Shown piece by piece: positions 35,527 through 44,039 of a stretch of 64,000 bases of DNA. The stretch comes from Curtobacterium sp. GC_Cur_3 (GTDB taxonomy: Bacteria > Actinomycetota > Actinomycetes > Actinomycetales > Microbacteriaceae). A model generated the notes under the pieces. It worked only from the letters and a program-made list of their open reading frames with translations. It ran no database searches and was not told the DNA's origin. Location of the stretch: contig NZ_JALNUI010000017.1 in NCBI RefSeq assembly GCF_026544205.1, forward strand, positions 27,596 to 91,595, given 5' to 3'. Made by a program: the position numbers and the translations under genes. Positions within the stretch are counted from its first letter, which is position 1; every line of letters begins with the position of its first letter.

Positions 35527-35664
35527 CTCTGCCCGCTCGCGGTCGGGGGACGTTCGTCGTACGCCGGGTTCACCGCTCGACGGGACCGCCGTTCCTGCCG
35601 TTCCTGCCGTTCCTGCCGGGAGGCTCGGCTGACGTCCGGCAGGCCGGCCCGGTCTGACGGGTGC
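35527..35664. other. Gene-free stretch with 9-bp repeats
   Basis: No gene is seen. A tandem GTTCCTGCC repeat (3 copies, about 35591-35618) lies beside GC-rich inverted repeats near 35620-35655 that may end transcription of the leftward gene at 35665. Confidence 0.5.
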
Positions 35665-36294
35665 TCAGTCCAGGGCGTCGCGGCGCCAGAGTGCCGCTGC
35701 CGCCGACAGGTCCTCGGCGAGCTCGGCCAGGCGGAAGGCACGGACGGTCAGCACGCTCGCGCGCTCCTCGGCCGTGATGTCGGAGTCGTCGGCCACGCTC
35801 GTGGCTCCCGCTGCAGCGAGACGGCAGAAGGCGGCACCGCGGTCGAGTGCGACGGCGAAGTCCCCCGTGTAGAGCCCGTGCAGGATGCTGTCCGCGAGCG
35901 CGAGGATCTCTGCAGGACCCGTCGGGGCCTCCGCGCCGGCGACGGCCTGGTCGATCGTGCGGATGCGCTCCGTGCCCCTGGTGAAGAGGTAGGCGACCTC
36001 GTCCGGGTTCTGCCGGATGACCGTGCGCATGAGGTAGATCCGCCAGAGGGTGCCCGGCAGGGTGTGCGGCCCGACCCGTGCCCAGAGCTCGGCGACGGCC
36101 TCGATGCCGTGGACGTCGGTGTACGTCACGAGGCGCTCGACCACGGCGGGGTCCGGGTCCTGCCGCACGCGGTGGAGCAGCGCGTTGGCGGTCTCGTGCG
36201 CGACGCGGTTCACCAGCGCGGGGTCCTCGCCGCCCTTGATGGCAGCGAACTCGGCGTCGGTGAAGTGGACTGGACGGTGGTGATCGCGAGGCAC
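35665..36294 (-). CDS. Conserved-looking helical protein of unknown function
   Basis: A 209-residue protein I do not recognise. It is mostly helical: FTDAEFAAIKGGEDPALVNR, VAELWARVGPHTLPGTLWRI, TIDQAVAGAEAPTGPAEILA and a C-terminal TAEERASVLTVRAFRLAELA. No membrane segment, signal or known catalytic motif. GTG at 36294 is chosen (VPRDHHRPVHFTD) because a longer frame runs toward the tRNA-Lys promoter region. Divergent from tRNA-Lys. Confidence 0.7.
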   Translation of the reverse strand: MPRDHHRPVHFTDAEFAAIKGGEDPALVNRVAHETANALLHRVRQDPDPAVVERLVTYTDVHGIEAVAELWARVGPHTLPGTLWRIYLMRTVIRQNPDEVAYLFTRGTERIRTIDQAVAGAEAPTGPAEILALADSILHGLYTGDFAVALDRGAAFCRLAAAGATSVADDSDITAEERASVLTVRAFRLAELAEDLSAAAALWRRDALD

Positions 36295-36356
36295 CCGGGA
36301 AGTGTAGGCGGCGCCGGTGACACGGGCATCCCGTGGCCGGATACCCTGGAGCACGA

Positions 36357-36429
36357 GGGCCTCTAGCTCAGTTGGTAGAGCACCGGACTTTTAATCCGAG
36401 GGTCGTGGGTTCGAGCCCCACGGGGCCCA
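36357..36429 (+). tRNA. tRNA-Lys (anticodon TTT)
   Basis: The acceptor GGGCCTC/GGGGCCC (one G-T pair), D-arm GCTC/GAGC, anticodon stem CCGGA/TCCGA-type with loop CTTTTAA (anticodon TTT) and T-arm GTGGG/CCCAC with TTCGAGC form a full cloverleaf with discriminator A. No CCA is encoded. Confidence 0.95.
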
Positions 36430-36450
36430 CTGTCGCTCGTGAAGGTCTCG

Positions 36451-36508
36451 TGAGATCGCACTCGGTGTCGCCTCCCAGCGCGGCGAGGCGACACGGAGTG
36501 CGATCTCA
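36451..36508. repeat. Family B palindrome, second copy
   Basis: The left arm TGAGATCGCACTCGGTGTCG onward (36451-36474) pairs with 36485-36508 over 24 bp with one mismatch. It is the same element as at 11789-11846. It lies 22 bp after tRNA-Lys; the rest of the gap to the AraC gene shows nothing. Confidence 0.85.
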
Positions 36509-36636
36509 CGCGGGCCACTTGAGTGCGACAGGCGCAATGTGTCCCGGGTGTGCCGGAAAGGTCGCAGACCGCGGCTCGGTTGAAGTCGGCTGCGACGCGA
36601 CATAGCGTGGATCGAGTCCTCTGAGAGGAGGCCGCG

Positions 36637-37620
36637 ATGACCACCGAGCCGCACGCACCCTGCGCAGCGACCGCCCCCGCACCGCAGCGACCACTCGTGT
36701 CGGTCGCCGGGCAGGACACCGACTCCGCGATCAGCTCCCTCGCTGGGATGTACGCCGGCAAGGCCTGGTACTCCCGTCCCGTCGACGAGGGCTTCTGGTA
36801 CCGCTACGTCGGCGTCGGCGACGACCAGCTCAGCATCCGACGCTCGCAGATGCACGGGTACCTCCGCGGCGACGTGGCCGTCGAGGGCGAGGTCGTCGTG
36901 CAGTGGCTCGAACGCGGGCGGGCACGGGTCGACGTCGGACGCGACGAGGTCAGGATGCAACCGGGCGTCCCGACGATGTTCCCCGTCGAGCGTCGCTTCG
37001 AGATGGAGTACGAGGACTGGGACCAGCGTCTTGTTCACGTCGACCGGAGCCTGCTCCTCGACGTCGCCGCGGAACGCTGGCTCGTCGACGGCACCCTGTC
37101 GTTCGGCCGCACCGCGCCGCAGGACCCCGCGGCGGTCGCCCGCTGGCGGAGCGCGGTGTCCGGCGCCGTGCACACACTCCGCGAGGACGGCCAGGCCTCG
37201 CTCGCCTGGCACGAGGCGCGTCGCGACGTCGCCCGGGCGCTGCTGGACCTGTACCCGTTGCAGGCCGACCTCCTCGGCGCCGACTCCGGCGACCTCGCCC
37301 ACCGACGACTCCGCGGTGCGGTCGAGTTCATCCACGAGCACGTGCACGAGCCGCTCACCGTCGCCGACATCGCGCGGGCCGCAGGGCTGAGCGTCCGCGG
37401 CACCCAGGACGCCTTCCAGCGGACGCTCGACACGACGCCGATGGCCTACGTGCGGGACGTCCGGCTCGGGCGGGCGCACGAGGAACTGCAGTCACTCGAC
37501 CCGCGATCGACCTCCGTCGCCGAGGTCGCCCGGCGCTGGGGCTTCGCGCACATGGGTCGGTTCTCCTCGACCTACGCCACGCGGTTCGGGGAGTACCCCC
37601 GCCAGACGCTGCGTCAGTGA
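36637..37620 (+). CDS. AraC family transcriptional regulator
   Basis: A 327-residue regulator. The N-terminal 190 residues resemble the AraC-binding-domain-like ligand part (LRGDVAVEGEVVVQWLERG, MFPVERRFEM). The C-terminal double HTH is clear: FIHEHVHEPLTVADIARAAG near 235, TPMAYVRDVRLGRAHEEL, and SVAEVARRWGFAHMGRFSST with the final FGEYPRQTLRQ. It is a single-gene unit with no obvious target neighbour. Confidence 0.9.
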   Translation: MTTEPHAPCAATAPAPQRPLVSVAGQDTDSAISSLAGMYAGKAWYSRPVDEGFWYRYVGVGDDQLSIRRSQMHGYLRGDVAVEGEVVVQWLERGRARVDVGRDEVRMQPGVPTMFPVERRFEMEYEDWDQRLVHVDRSLLLDVAAERWLVDGTLSFGRTAPQDPAAVARWRSAVSGAVHTLREDGQASLAWHEARRDVARALLDLYPLQADLLGADSGDLAHRRLRGAVEFIHEHVHEPLTVADIARAAGLSVRGTQDAFQRTLDTTPMAYVRDVRLGRAHEELQSLDPRSTSVAEVARRWGFAHMGRFSSTYATRFGEYPRQTLRQ

Positions 37621-37799
37621 AGCGCTGACCCCATCGAGTCCTGCGGGGTACAACCCGTCCCCAGCGTTCTCATGGTGAACCCACTGCGCACACCGGCCGA
37701 TCCACAGCGGGCAGGTGGGTGGACGTCGTTAGTGTCGTTCCCGGATCCACTGCTCGTGGGTCGACCGCACCACCAGGAACGAAACGAACGGGGTACACC

Positions 37800-38120
37800 G
37801 TGATCGAGCACATCGACGCCACGCACACCAGCACCACCGGGGAAGCGCGCCGCATCGTCGAGCTCGCCGCAGCGACGAACACCACCATGAGCGACCGGCT
37901 CCTGCTGGACACGCTCCGCCGCAGGGCCCAGGTCACCACCCGGCACATCCGCACGGACTTCGTCGAGGTCGCCACCGGCTCGAGCGTCCTCGGGTACGTG
38001 TGCCGACAGCGCAAGCAGTTCCTCGCACTGCGGGGCGACGACCCGGCCTGGGCTCAGGAGATCGGCCGGTACGCCACCGAGTCGCTCGCGGTCGAGGCCC
38101 TGCGCATGCGGCGCGCCTGA
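37800..38120 (+). CDS. Small hypothetical protein
   Basis: 106 residues from GTG at 37800, with no recognised family. Predicted helical (EARRIVELAAATNTTMSDRL, QEIGRYATESLAVEALRMRR) with a central TTRHIRTDFVEVATGSSVLG strand region and a single cysteine (YVCRQRK). It ends 36 bp before a clear terminator, which supports a genuine transcript. The upstream 179 bp holds no gene; a promoter could lie near GTTAGTGT (37727). Confidence 0.6.
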   Translation: MIEHIDATHTSTTGEARRIVELAAATNTTMSDRLLLDTLRRRAQVTTRHIRTDFVEVATGSSVLGYVCRQRKQFLALRGDDPAWAQEIGRYATESLAVEALRMRRA

Positions 38121-38156
38121 CGGAGACAGCGACACCGACACCACTGACCACGCACG

Positions 38157-38187
38157 AAGGCCCCGCCGGATCACGGACGGGGCCTTT
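38157..38187. terminator. Hairpin with T-tract
   Basis: AAGGCCCCG pairs with CGGGGCCTT followed by TTTGTG-like sequence. It lies between the small gene and convergent galM. Confidence 0.8.
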
Positions 38188-38218
38188 GTGCATGGGGCGT
38201 GGGGTCTGACCGGGAGCG

Positions 38219-39151
38219 TCAGGACCAGACGCGGTGGATCCCCCACGAGCCGGTCCAGGTCTCGTCGGGCTCGAGCCACCGCAGGCCCTCGCCCGAGTTC
38301 AGGGCGTCGGCAGGAGCGGTCATCGGCTCGACGGCGACGGCCAGGCCCTTGCCGTCACCCCGGGGGAACTCGCGGGAGGTGAAGACCTGGACGTACGGGA
38401 AGGACGCGTCCTGCCAGAGCTCGACGCCGTCGCCCTCGGGCCCGTGGATCGTCGTCCGGCGGATCCCGTCGCTGCCCGGGGTGACGTCGGTGTACGCCGT
38501 GTCGAGGTCCGAGTCCCCCGCGCGACGACCGCCGCGGAGGTCCTGGTCGGTGCCCTCGACGGGCTGCGTGCCGTTCGGGATCTTGCGGTCGTCGACGGTG
38601 AAGGCCGTGGCGGCGTCGAGCGTCACGACGAGGTCCTCCGGCGGGGTGTCACCGGCGCGGAGGTACGGGTGCGCCCCGACGGCGAAGGGCGCTCGGACGT
38701 CGGAGCGGTTCGTGATCTCGTGGGTGATGCGGATGCCGTCGTCGACGAGCTCGTGGTGCACCCGGGTCTCGAGGGTGAAGGGCCAGCCGTGCTGCGGGTG
38801 GATCGTGGCCTGCTGCAGGACGGACGACTCGGTCTGGTCCACCACGCGGTACGGCGAGAACCGGAGCAGCCCGTGCGAGGCGTTGCCGTACTTCGGCTCG
38901 GAGACGTCCAGCTGCTGTGCTGCACCGTCGAGGTGCCAGACACCGCCTGCCACGCGGTTCGGCCACGGGACCAGGACGATCCCGTTCGCACCAGCGGGTG
39001 CCTCGGACGCCGGGAACGGCTCGGTGAGGTCGAACCCGGCGACGGTGAGCTGGCGGATGCCGGCGGCGACCTCGGTCACGACGGCCTCGACGACCCCGTC
39101 CGGGCCGGCGTGACGGAGGTGGTACTGGCCTCCGGTGGGTGCTGCGGTCAT
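38219..39151 (-). CDS. galM: Aldose 1-epimerase (galactose mutarotase)
   Basis: A 310-residue beta-sandwich enzyme converting beta- to alpha-hexoses for the Leloir pathway. ANGIVLVPWPNRVAGGVW near residue 50 carries the conserved N-R, NASHGLLRF contains the first histidine, FAVGAHPYLR near 170 the catalytic histidine, and VAVEPMTAPADAL near 280 the glutamate base. ATG at 39151 overlaps the deoR stop by 4 bp, so it is cotranscribed with the regulator. Confidence 0.92.
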   Translation of the reverse strand: MTAAPTGGQYHLRHAGPDGVVEAVVTEVAAGIRQLTVAGFDLTEPFPASEAPAGANGIVLVPWPNRVAGGVWHLDGAAQQLDVSEPKYGNASHGLLRFSPYRVVDQTESSVLQQATIHPQHGWPFTLETRVHHELVDDGIRITHEITNRSDVRAPFAVGAHPYLRAGDTPPEDLVVTLDAATAFTVDDRKIPNGTQPVEGTDQDLRGGRRAGDSDLDTAYTDVTPGSDGIRRTTIHGPEGDGVELWQDASFPYVQVFTSREFPRGDGKGLAVAVEPMTAPADALNSGEGLRWLEPDETWTGSWGIHRVWS

Positions 39152-39987
39152 GCGCTGTGGTTCCTTCCCGGTGCGGTGTCGTCGGCGACGACGACCTGGA
39201 CCCCGGCGGCTCGTACGTGCTCGACGAGGTCCGACGGGGCCTCCGCCGTCACGATGACGTCGATGTCGTCGAGGCCGCGGACGACCCCGATGTGGGCACG
39301 GCCGAACTTCGAGCCGTCCACCACCACGACCGTACGCCGGGCCGTCGCAGCGAGCATCCGCTTGGCCTCGGTCTCGGGCAGGTTCACGTTCGTCAGGCCG
39401 TGCTCGACGTCGACGCCGGTGCCGCCGAGGAACACCACGTCGGCGGCGATCATCGGCAGCACCGTCCCGTTGAACGGTGCCACGAGCGAGTGCTGCAGGG
39501 GGCGGAGCGTGCCGCCGGTGACGACCACCGTGAACCGCGGCACCGCACGCTCGAGGGCCAGGGCCGTGGTGAGGGAGTTCGTGACGACGGTGACGTCGAC
39601 CAGGTCCTCGCGGGCGACGAGCGCCTCGGCGACCGCGGCCGGCGTCGTCCCGACGTCGAGCACGACGCACTCCCCGGACCGCACGAGCGCCGCGGCGGCA
39701 CGGCCGATGGCGGCCTTGGCCGCTCGGTGCTCGACGGCGGTCTCCTCGAAGGGACGCTCCGGCGACCCGACCCCGGGGCGGACCGCACCGCCGTGCACCC
39801 GCCTGACCCGGGCCTCCCGGTCGAGGACGGCGAGGTCCTGCCGGACCGTCACCTCGCTGGTGCCGAGCGCGGCGGCGAGCGCCGCGGTCCGGACCAGGCC
39901 GGGGGCTCCGTCGACGATGGCGACGATGCGGTCCTGCCGCAGGGGCGCCGGCATCGTGCCGGCGAGGAAGAGGTCGTCGTCGCTCAC
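39148..39987 (-). CDS. DeoR-family repressor of the galactose genes
   Basis: A 279-residue protein. The N-terminal HTH is RQDRIVAIVDGAPGLVRTAA with LGTSEVTVRQDLAVLDREAR. The DeoRC sensor domain has VVLDVGTTPAAVAEAL, VVTGGTLRP, VVFLGGTGVDVEHGLTNVN and VVDGSKFGRAHIGVV, the usual sugar-phosphate pocket. It probably represses galM and divergent galT-galK, released by a galactose metabolite (inference from context). Confidence 0.9.
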   Translation of the reverse strand: MSDDDLFLAGTMPAPLRQDRIVAIVDGAPGLVRTAALAAALGTSEVTVRQDLAVLDREARVRRVHGGAVRPGVGSPERPFEETAVEHRAAKAAIGRAAAALVRSGECVVLDVGTTPAAVAEALVAREDLVDVTVVTNSLTTALALERAVPRFTVVVTGGTLRPLQHSLVAPFNGTVLPMIAADVVFLGGTGVDVEHGLTNVNLPETEAKRMLAATARRTVVVVDGSKFGRAHIGVVRGLDDIDVIVTAEAPSDLVEHVRAAGVQVVVADDTAPGRNHSA

Positions 39988-40051
39988 GGAGACAGTTTCG
40001 TCTGCTTCCGATCACTTTCGCAATCCTTCGTTCGTTCGCTAGGCTGGGTCG
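39988..40051. promoter_or_regulatory. Divergent gal control region
   Basis: The 64 bp between deoR and galT contain TTTCG at 39998 and 40014 and TCGTTCGTTCGC near 40028-40039. Such TTTC/TTCG direct repeats are like operators of DeoR-type repressors. A -10-like TAGGCT precedes galT. Confidence 0.45.
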
Positions 40052-41149
40052 GTGATCACCAAGCGCGCGACGAAGCTCGCGGACGGCCGCGACCTCATCT
40101 ACTTCGACGATGCGGACACGCAGCTGCCCGCTGAACGGCACATCGACGAGCGGACGCTCGACCCGCGGCCGGAGACGGCGCGGATGCGCCAGGACGTCCT
40201 CACCGGGGAGTGGGTCTCGATCGCGAGCGCCCGCCAGAACCGCGTGTTCCTGCCCCCGGCCGACCAGGACCCCCTGGCCCCGCAGACCCCGGCGAACCCG
40301 TCGGAGGTCCCCAGTCGGTACGACGTCGCCGTGTTCGAGAACCGGTCCCCGTCGTTCGGACCCGCGCTCGATGCCGACGACGCCCCCGAGTCGCTCGCGT
40401 CCCTGTCGGACGTCGGACTGAACCGTCAGCTGCGCTCCGTCGGCCGGTGCGAGGTCGTCTGCTTCTCCCCCGAGACCGCCGGTTCGTTCGCGTCCATCTC
40501 CGAGTCCCGCGCCCGCACCGTGGTCGAGGCCTGGGCGGACCGCACCGCCGCGCTCTCCGCGATGCCCGGCATCCAGCAGGTGTTCCCGTTCGAGAACCGC
40601 GGCGAGGCGATCGGCGTCACACTGCACCACCCGCACGGGCAGATCTACGCCTATCCCTACGTCACCCCGCGCACGCAGCGGCTGCTGGCGTCGATCGAGC
40701 GGTTCGGTCCCGACCTGTTCAAGCAGCACCTGGCGAACGAGCGCGCGTCCGAGCGGGTCGTCCTCGCCGGCGAGCACTTCACCGCCTTCGTGCCGTTCGC
40801 CGCGCGCTGGCCGATCGAGATCCACCTGCTGCCGCACCGCCACGTGCCGGACTTCGCCGGGCTGACCGACGCCGAGAAGGACGAGCTCGCGCACATGCAC
40901 CTGCGACTCACCCGCGGGCTCGACGCGCTCTACGGCGACCCGACCCCGTACATCGCCGCGTGGCACCAGGCGCCCGTGCACACCGGACGCGACACCGTCC
41001 GGCTGATGCTGCAGATCACCTCGCCGCGTCGGTCGGCGGACAAGTTGAAGTTCCTGGCCGGCAGTGAAGCCGCCATGGGCGCGTGGATCGGGGACCTCGT
41101 CCCCGAGAAGGCGGCCGAGTTCATCCGAGGAGGGATCGAACGAGCATGA
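40052..41149 (+). CDS. galT: Galactose-1-phosphate uridylyltransferase
   Basis: A 365-residue Leloir enzyme swapping UMP between UDP-glucose and galactose-1-phosphate. The uridylylated histidine motif is VTLHHPHGQIYAYPY near residue 190. DVLTGEWVSIASARQNR, VFENRSPSF and EIHLLPHRHVPDFAGLTD match the family. Starts at GTG. It overlaps galK by 4 bp (ATGA). No galE is in the window. Confidence 0.96.
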   Translation: MITKRATKLADGRDLIYFDDADTQLPAERHIDERTLDPRPETARMRQDVLTGEWVSIASARQNRVFLPPADQDPLAPQTPANPSEVPSRYDVAVFENRSPSFGPALDADDAPESLASLSDVGLNRQLRSVGRCEVVCFSPETAGSFASISESRARTVVEAWADRTAALSAMPGIQQVFPFENRGEAIGVTLHHPHGQIYAYPYVTPRTQRLLASIERFGPDLFKQHLANERASERVVLAGEHFTAFVPFAARWPIEIHLLPHRHVPDFAGLTDAEKDELAHMHLRLTRGLDALYGDPTPYIAAWHQAPVHTGRDTVRLMLQITSPRRSADKLKFLAGSEAAMGAWIGDLVPEKAAEFIRGGIERA

Positions 41150-42282
41150 CGTTCCAGCAGGTGTTCGGGCACGAGCCGGCGGTGCGGTACTCCGCCCCCG
41201 GCCGCGTGAACCTGATCGGTGAGCACACCGACTACAACGAGGGCTACGTCCTCCCCTTCGCGATCGACCGCCGCACCACGGCGTCCATCGCCCCGCGGTC
41301 CGACCGCACGCTGCGGGTCGCCTCGGCGTTCGACCCGAAGACGGTCGTGTCGCTGTCGCTCGACGAGCTCTCGCCCGACGCGATGGACGGCTGGTCGGCG
41401 TACGTGTTCGGCATCGCCTGGGCACTGCAGGAGCAGGGTGCCGACCTGTCCCGGGCGACCGGCCTCGACGTGTACATCGAGTCGGACGTCCCCGTCGGCG
41501 CCGGGCTGTCGTCGAGCGCCGCGATCGAGTGCGGTGTCGCGCTGGCCTTCAACGACCTGTGGGAGCTGGGGCTCGACCGCAAGCAGCTCGCCCGCGTCGG
41601 GCAGTACTCCGAGAACCACGCGGTCGGGGCACCGACGGGGATCATGGACCAGTCCGCGTCGCTGCTCGGGGAACAGGACGCCGTCGTGTTCCTCGACTGC
41701 CGCACGCTCGACACCGCCGTGGTCGACATGACGCTCCAGGCCGAGGGCCTCGAGGTCCTCGTGGTCGACACCCGCGTCGAGCACGCGCACGCCACCGGTG
41801 GCTACGCCGCGCGTCGGGCATCGTGCGAGAAGGGGGCGCAGGTCCTCGGGGTCGAGGCCCTGCGTGACGTCGCGGTGGACGACCTGCCGCGGGCGCAGGA
41901 GCTCCTGGACGACGAGACCTTCCGTCGGGTGCGGCACATCGTGACCGAGGACCAGCGCGTCCTCGACACCGTGCGGACCCTCCGCGAGCAGGGTGCCCGG
42001 GCGATCGGCGACCTGCTCGTCGCGTCGCACGAGTCCATGCGGGACGACTTCGAGATCTCCGTGCCGGAGCTCGACCTGGCGGTCGCGACGGCGATGGCGA
42101 ACGGGGCCGTCGGTGCGCGGATGACCGGTGGCGGGTTCGGTGGGGCGGCGATCGCGCTCGTCGACCGGGAGGCCCGTGCGACGATCGCGACGGCCGTCAC
42201 CTCCGCCTTCGCGGACGCTGGGTTCCGCGAGCCGACTGTGTTCACGGTGCACGCGGCGCAGGGCGCCCGGCGCGACAGCTGA
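41146..42282 (+). CDS. galK: Galactokinase
   Basis: A 378-residue GHMP kinase. The galactose signature is APGRVNLIGEHTDYNEGYVLP near residue 20, the ATP loop VPVGAGLSSSAAIECGVALA near 118, the catalytic aspartate region GAPTGIMDQSAS near 165, and motif 3 GARMTGGGFGGAAIAL near 325. Phosphorylates galactose to supply GalT. Followed by the family D repeats, not by a simple hairpin. Confidence 0.96.
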   Translation: MTFQQVFGHEPAVRYSAPGRVNLIGEHTDYNEGYVLPFAIDRRTTASIAPRSDRTLRVASAFDPKTVVSLSLDELSPDAMDGWSAYVFGIAWALQEQGADLSRATGLDVYIESDVPVGAGLSSSAAIECGVALAFNDLWELGLDRKQLARVGQYSENHAVGAPTGIMDQSASLLGEQDAVVFLDCRTLDTAVVDMTLQAEGLEVLVVDTRVEHAHATGGYAARRASCEKGAQVLGVEALRDVAVDDLPRAQELLDDETFRRVRHIVTEDQRVLDTVRTLREQGARAIGDLLVASHESMRDDFEISVPELDLAVATAMANGAVGARMTGGGFGGAAIALVDREARATIATAVTSAFADAGFREPTVFTVHAAQGARRDS

Positions 42283-42310
42283 CGCAGGCGCGGCCGAGGC
42301 CGCGGCCGCC

Positions 42311-42528
42311 AGGCCGAGTCTCGCCCGGGCGGACTCGACTCGGCCTCCGGAGGCCACACGATGTCCGCCAAGCCGAGACTCGGCCGAGTTGTGCAGCGGC
42401 GCCGCAGCGCACCCGCCGCAGCCGTCCTGTCGGGGCCGCGCCGAGCCTCCAGGCCGAGACTCGCTTGGGCGGACGTCGCTCGGCCTTCGGATGCCGCGAG
42501 ATGTCCGCCCGGCCGAGACTCGGCCAGG
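42311..42528. repeat. Family D elements: two 78-bp copies
   Basis: Copy 1 (42311-42387) and copy 2 (42451-42528) both run AGGCCGAGnCTCGCnnGGGC, GGAC, TCGnCTCGGCCT, then GATGTCCGCC and GGCCGAGACTCGGCC. Each is an imperfect palindrome. A third copy begins at the window's right edge (about 63959). The 257-bp gap after galK contains no gene. Confidence 0.75.
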
Positions 42529-42539
42529 CCGCGCCGGGC

Positions 42540-43043
42540 TCAGCGCGTCATGTGGCCCGTCGTGATAGTCGTGCCGCTGAAGGGGAAGGCGTGGACCGGC
42601 AGAACCTGGTGCTGGATCTGGTCCATCACGACGTGGCTCTCCCACACCCCGTAGACCAGGACCGCGGCGGTGACGAGCACCGGGAGCGCGAGGACGGCCG
42701 CGACCCGGACAGCGCGGCCGAGGCGCTCGCGACCCCACCGTGCGAGCGTTGGCGGGACGACGACGCCGAGCACGCCGACGAGCACGATGAGCGTGACGGC
42801 GAGGGGTGACGGGTGGCCGAGGGCCTCAACCGTCGCTGGTGGGGCGGCGACGACGACCCCGGAGGCATCGGTCCAGTGACCGTCCGCGTCGAGTCCGCCG
42901 TAGCCGGCGCTCGCGCTCCACGTGCCGACAACCCCGACCACGAACAGGCTGACGATCGTGGCGACGACGACCATCCACCCGCGCAGCGTGGCACGACACC
43001 CCTCGGCTGCCATCACCGGCACGGCGACCACGTTCTCCCCCAT
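42540..43043 (-). CDS. Three-helix membrane protein of unknown function
   Basis: A 167-residue protein with helices near 23-43 (WMVVVATIVSLFVVGVVGTW), 80-100 (LAVTLIVLVGVLGVVVPP) and 113-132. The loop after helix 1 (SAGYGGLDADGHWTDASG) probably faces outside, as does the C-terminal VMDQIQHQVLPVHAFPF. No family recognised. Starts in frame at 43041, 43011 and 42975 are possible. 46 bp downstream of folD. Confidence 0.6.
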   Translation of the reverse strand: MGENVVAVPVMAAEGCRATLRGWMVVVATIVSLFVVGVVGTWSASAGYGGLDADGHWTDASGVVVAAPPATVEALGHPSPLAVTLIVLVGVLGVVVPPTLARWGRERLGRAVRVAAVLALPVLVTAAVLVYGVWESHVVMDQIQHQVLPVHAFPFSGTTITTGHMTR

Positions 43044-43089
43044 GGGGTGAACGTAGCGCCGGGCCGGCGCGACGGCAACGCCTCGGTGG

Positions 43090-43965
43090 CTACTTCAGCC
43101 GGCGCTCCGCGGCCTCGACGACGTTCTTCATGAGCATCGCCCGGGTCATCGGGCCGACGCCACCGGGGACCGGCGACATGAAGCCGGCGACGGACGCGAC
43201 CGCGGGGTCGACGTCGCCGCGCAGCTTGGCCTTGCCGGTGTCCTGGTTCACGACGCGGGTGATGCCCACATCGATGACCGCGGCGCCGGGCTGGACCCAG
43301 TCGGGCTTGACCAGTCCGGCGACCCCCGCGGCAGCGACGACGATGTCCGCACGGCGGCACTCGGCGGCGACGTCGGCGGTCAGGGAGTGGGTGAGGGTGG
43401 CGGTGGCCTCGAGCCGGGTGAGCAGCAGGCCGAGCGGGCGCCCGACCGTGAGGCCCTGGCCGATGATCGTGACGTGCCTGCCGCGGATCGGGATGTCGTA
43501 TGCGCGGAGCATCTCGACGATCCCCCGAGGCGTGCACGGCAGGGGCGCGTCGATCGTGCCGGCACCACCGGGGACGGCGAGCACGAGCTCCCCGAGGTTC
43601 GTCGGGTGCAGGCCGTCGGCGTCCTTCGACGGGTCCATCAGCTCGAGCATGGGCGTCGGGTCGATGCCCTCCGGCAGCGGGAGCTGCACGATGAACGCCG
43701 TGACCCGGGGGTCGTCGTTCATCTGCAGGATCGCGGCGCGGATGTCGGCGGCCGAGGCGGTCGCGGGCAGGTCGAGACGGATCGACTCGATGCCGATCTG
43801 CGCCGAGTCACGGTGCTTGCCGGCGACGTACGACAGCGACCCGGCGTTCTCTCCGACGAGGATCGTGCCGAGGCCCGGGTGGATGCCCCGTTCGTGCAGG
43901 CGGTCGACGCGGACACGGAGCTCCTCGAGCGTGCGGGCGGCGAGGGCAGTGCCGTCGATGCGCAC
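43090..43965 (-). CDS. folD: Bifunctional methylenetetrahydrofolate dehydrogenase/cyclohydrolase
   Basis: A 291-residue one-carbon enzyme. The catalytic lysine is in [15 protein letters not shown] near residue 57, with [26 protein letters not shown] and the NADP loop [16 protein letters not shown] near 165. GTG at 43965 is preferred because GGGGGAGGA lies 7 bases upstream and gives normal FolD length. A GTG at 44043 overlapping the glyA stop by 4 bp would add 26 atypical residues. Downstream of glyA and the ZTP riboswitch. Confidence 0.95.
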   Translation of the reverse strand: MRIDGTALAARTLEELRVRVDRLHERGIHPGLGTILVGENAGSLSYVAGKHRDSAQIGIESIRLDLPATASAADIRAAILQMNDDPRVTAFIVQLPLPEGIDPTPMLELMDPSKDADGLHPTNLGELVLAVPGGAGTIDAPLPCTPRGIVEMLRAYDIPIRGRHVTIIGQGLTVGRPLGLLLTRLEATATLTHSLTADVAAECRRADIVVAAAGVAGLVKPDWVQPGAAVIDVGITRVVNQDTGKAKLRGDVDPAVASVAGFMSPVPGGVGPMTRAMLMKNVVEAAERRLK

Positions 43966-44039
43966 GGCCGAGTCCTCCCCCGCCCACCGAGCGGTGGGCA
44001 GGGGAGCCACGGTGCCGGGCTGGGGGGCTGCAGCGCCGC

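Noticed and set aside
39152..41425. N-terminal extension of galM running through deoR and galT
   Set aside because: The frame is open by base composition only; galM begins at 39151 in an ATGA overlap with deoR.
42283..42539. Protein-coding frame in the gap after galK
   Set aside because: Frames are open because of GC content but consist of family D repeats; no start with a ribosome site.
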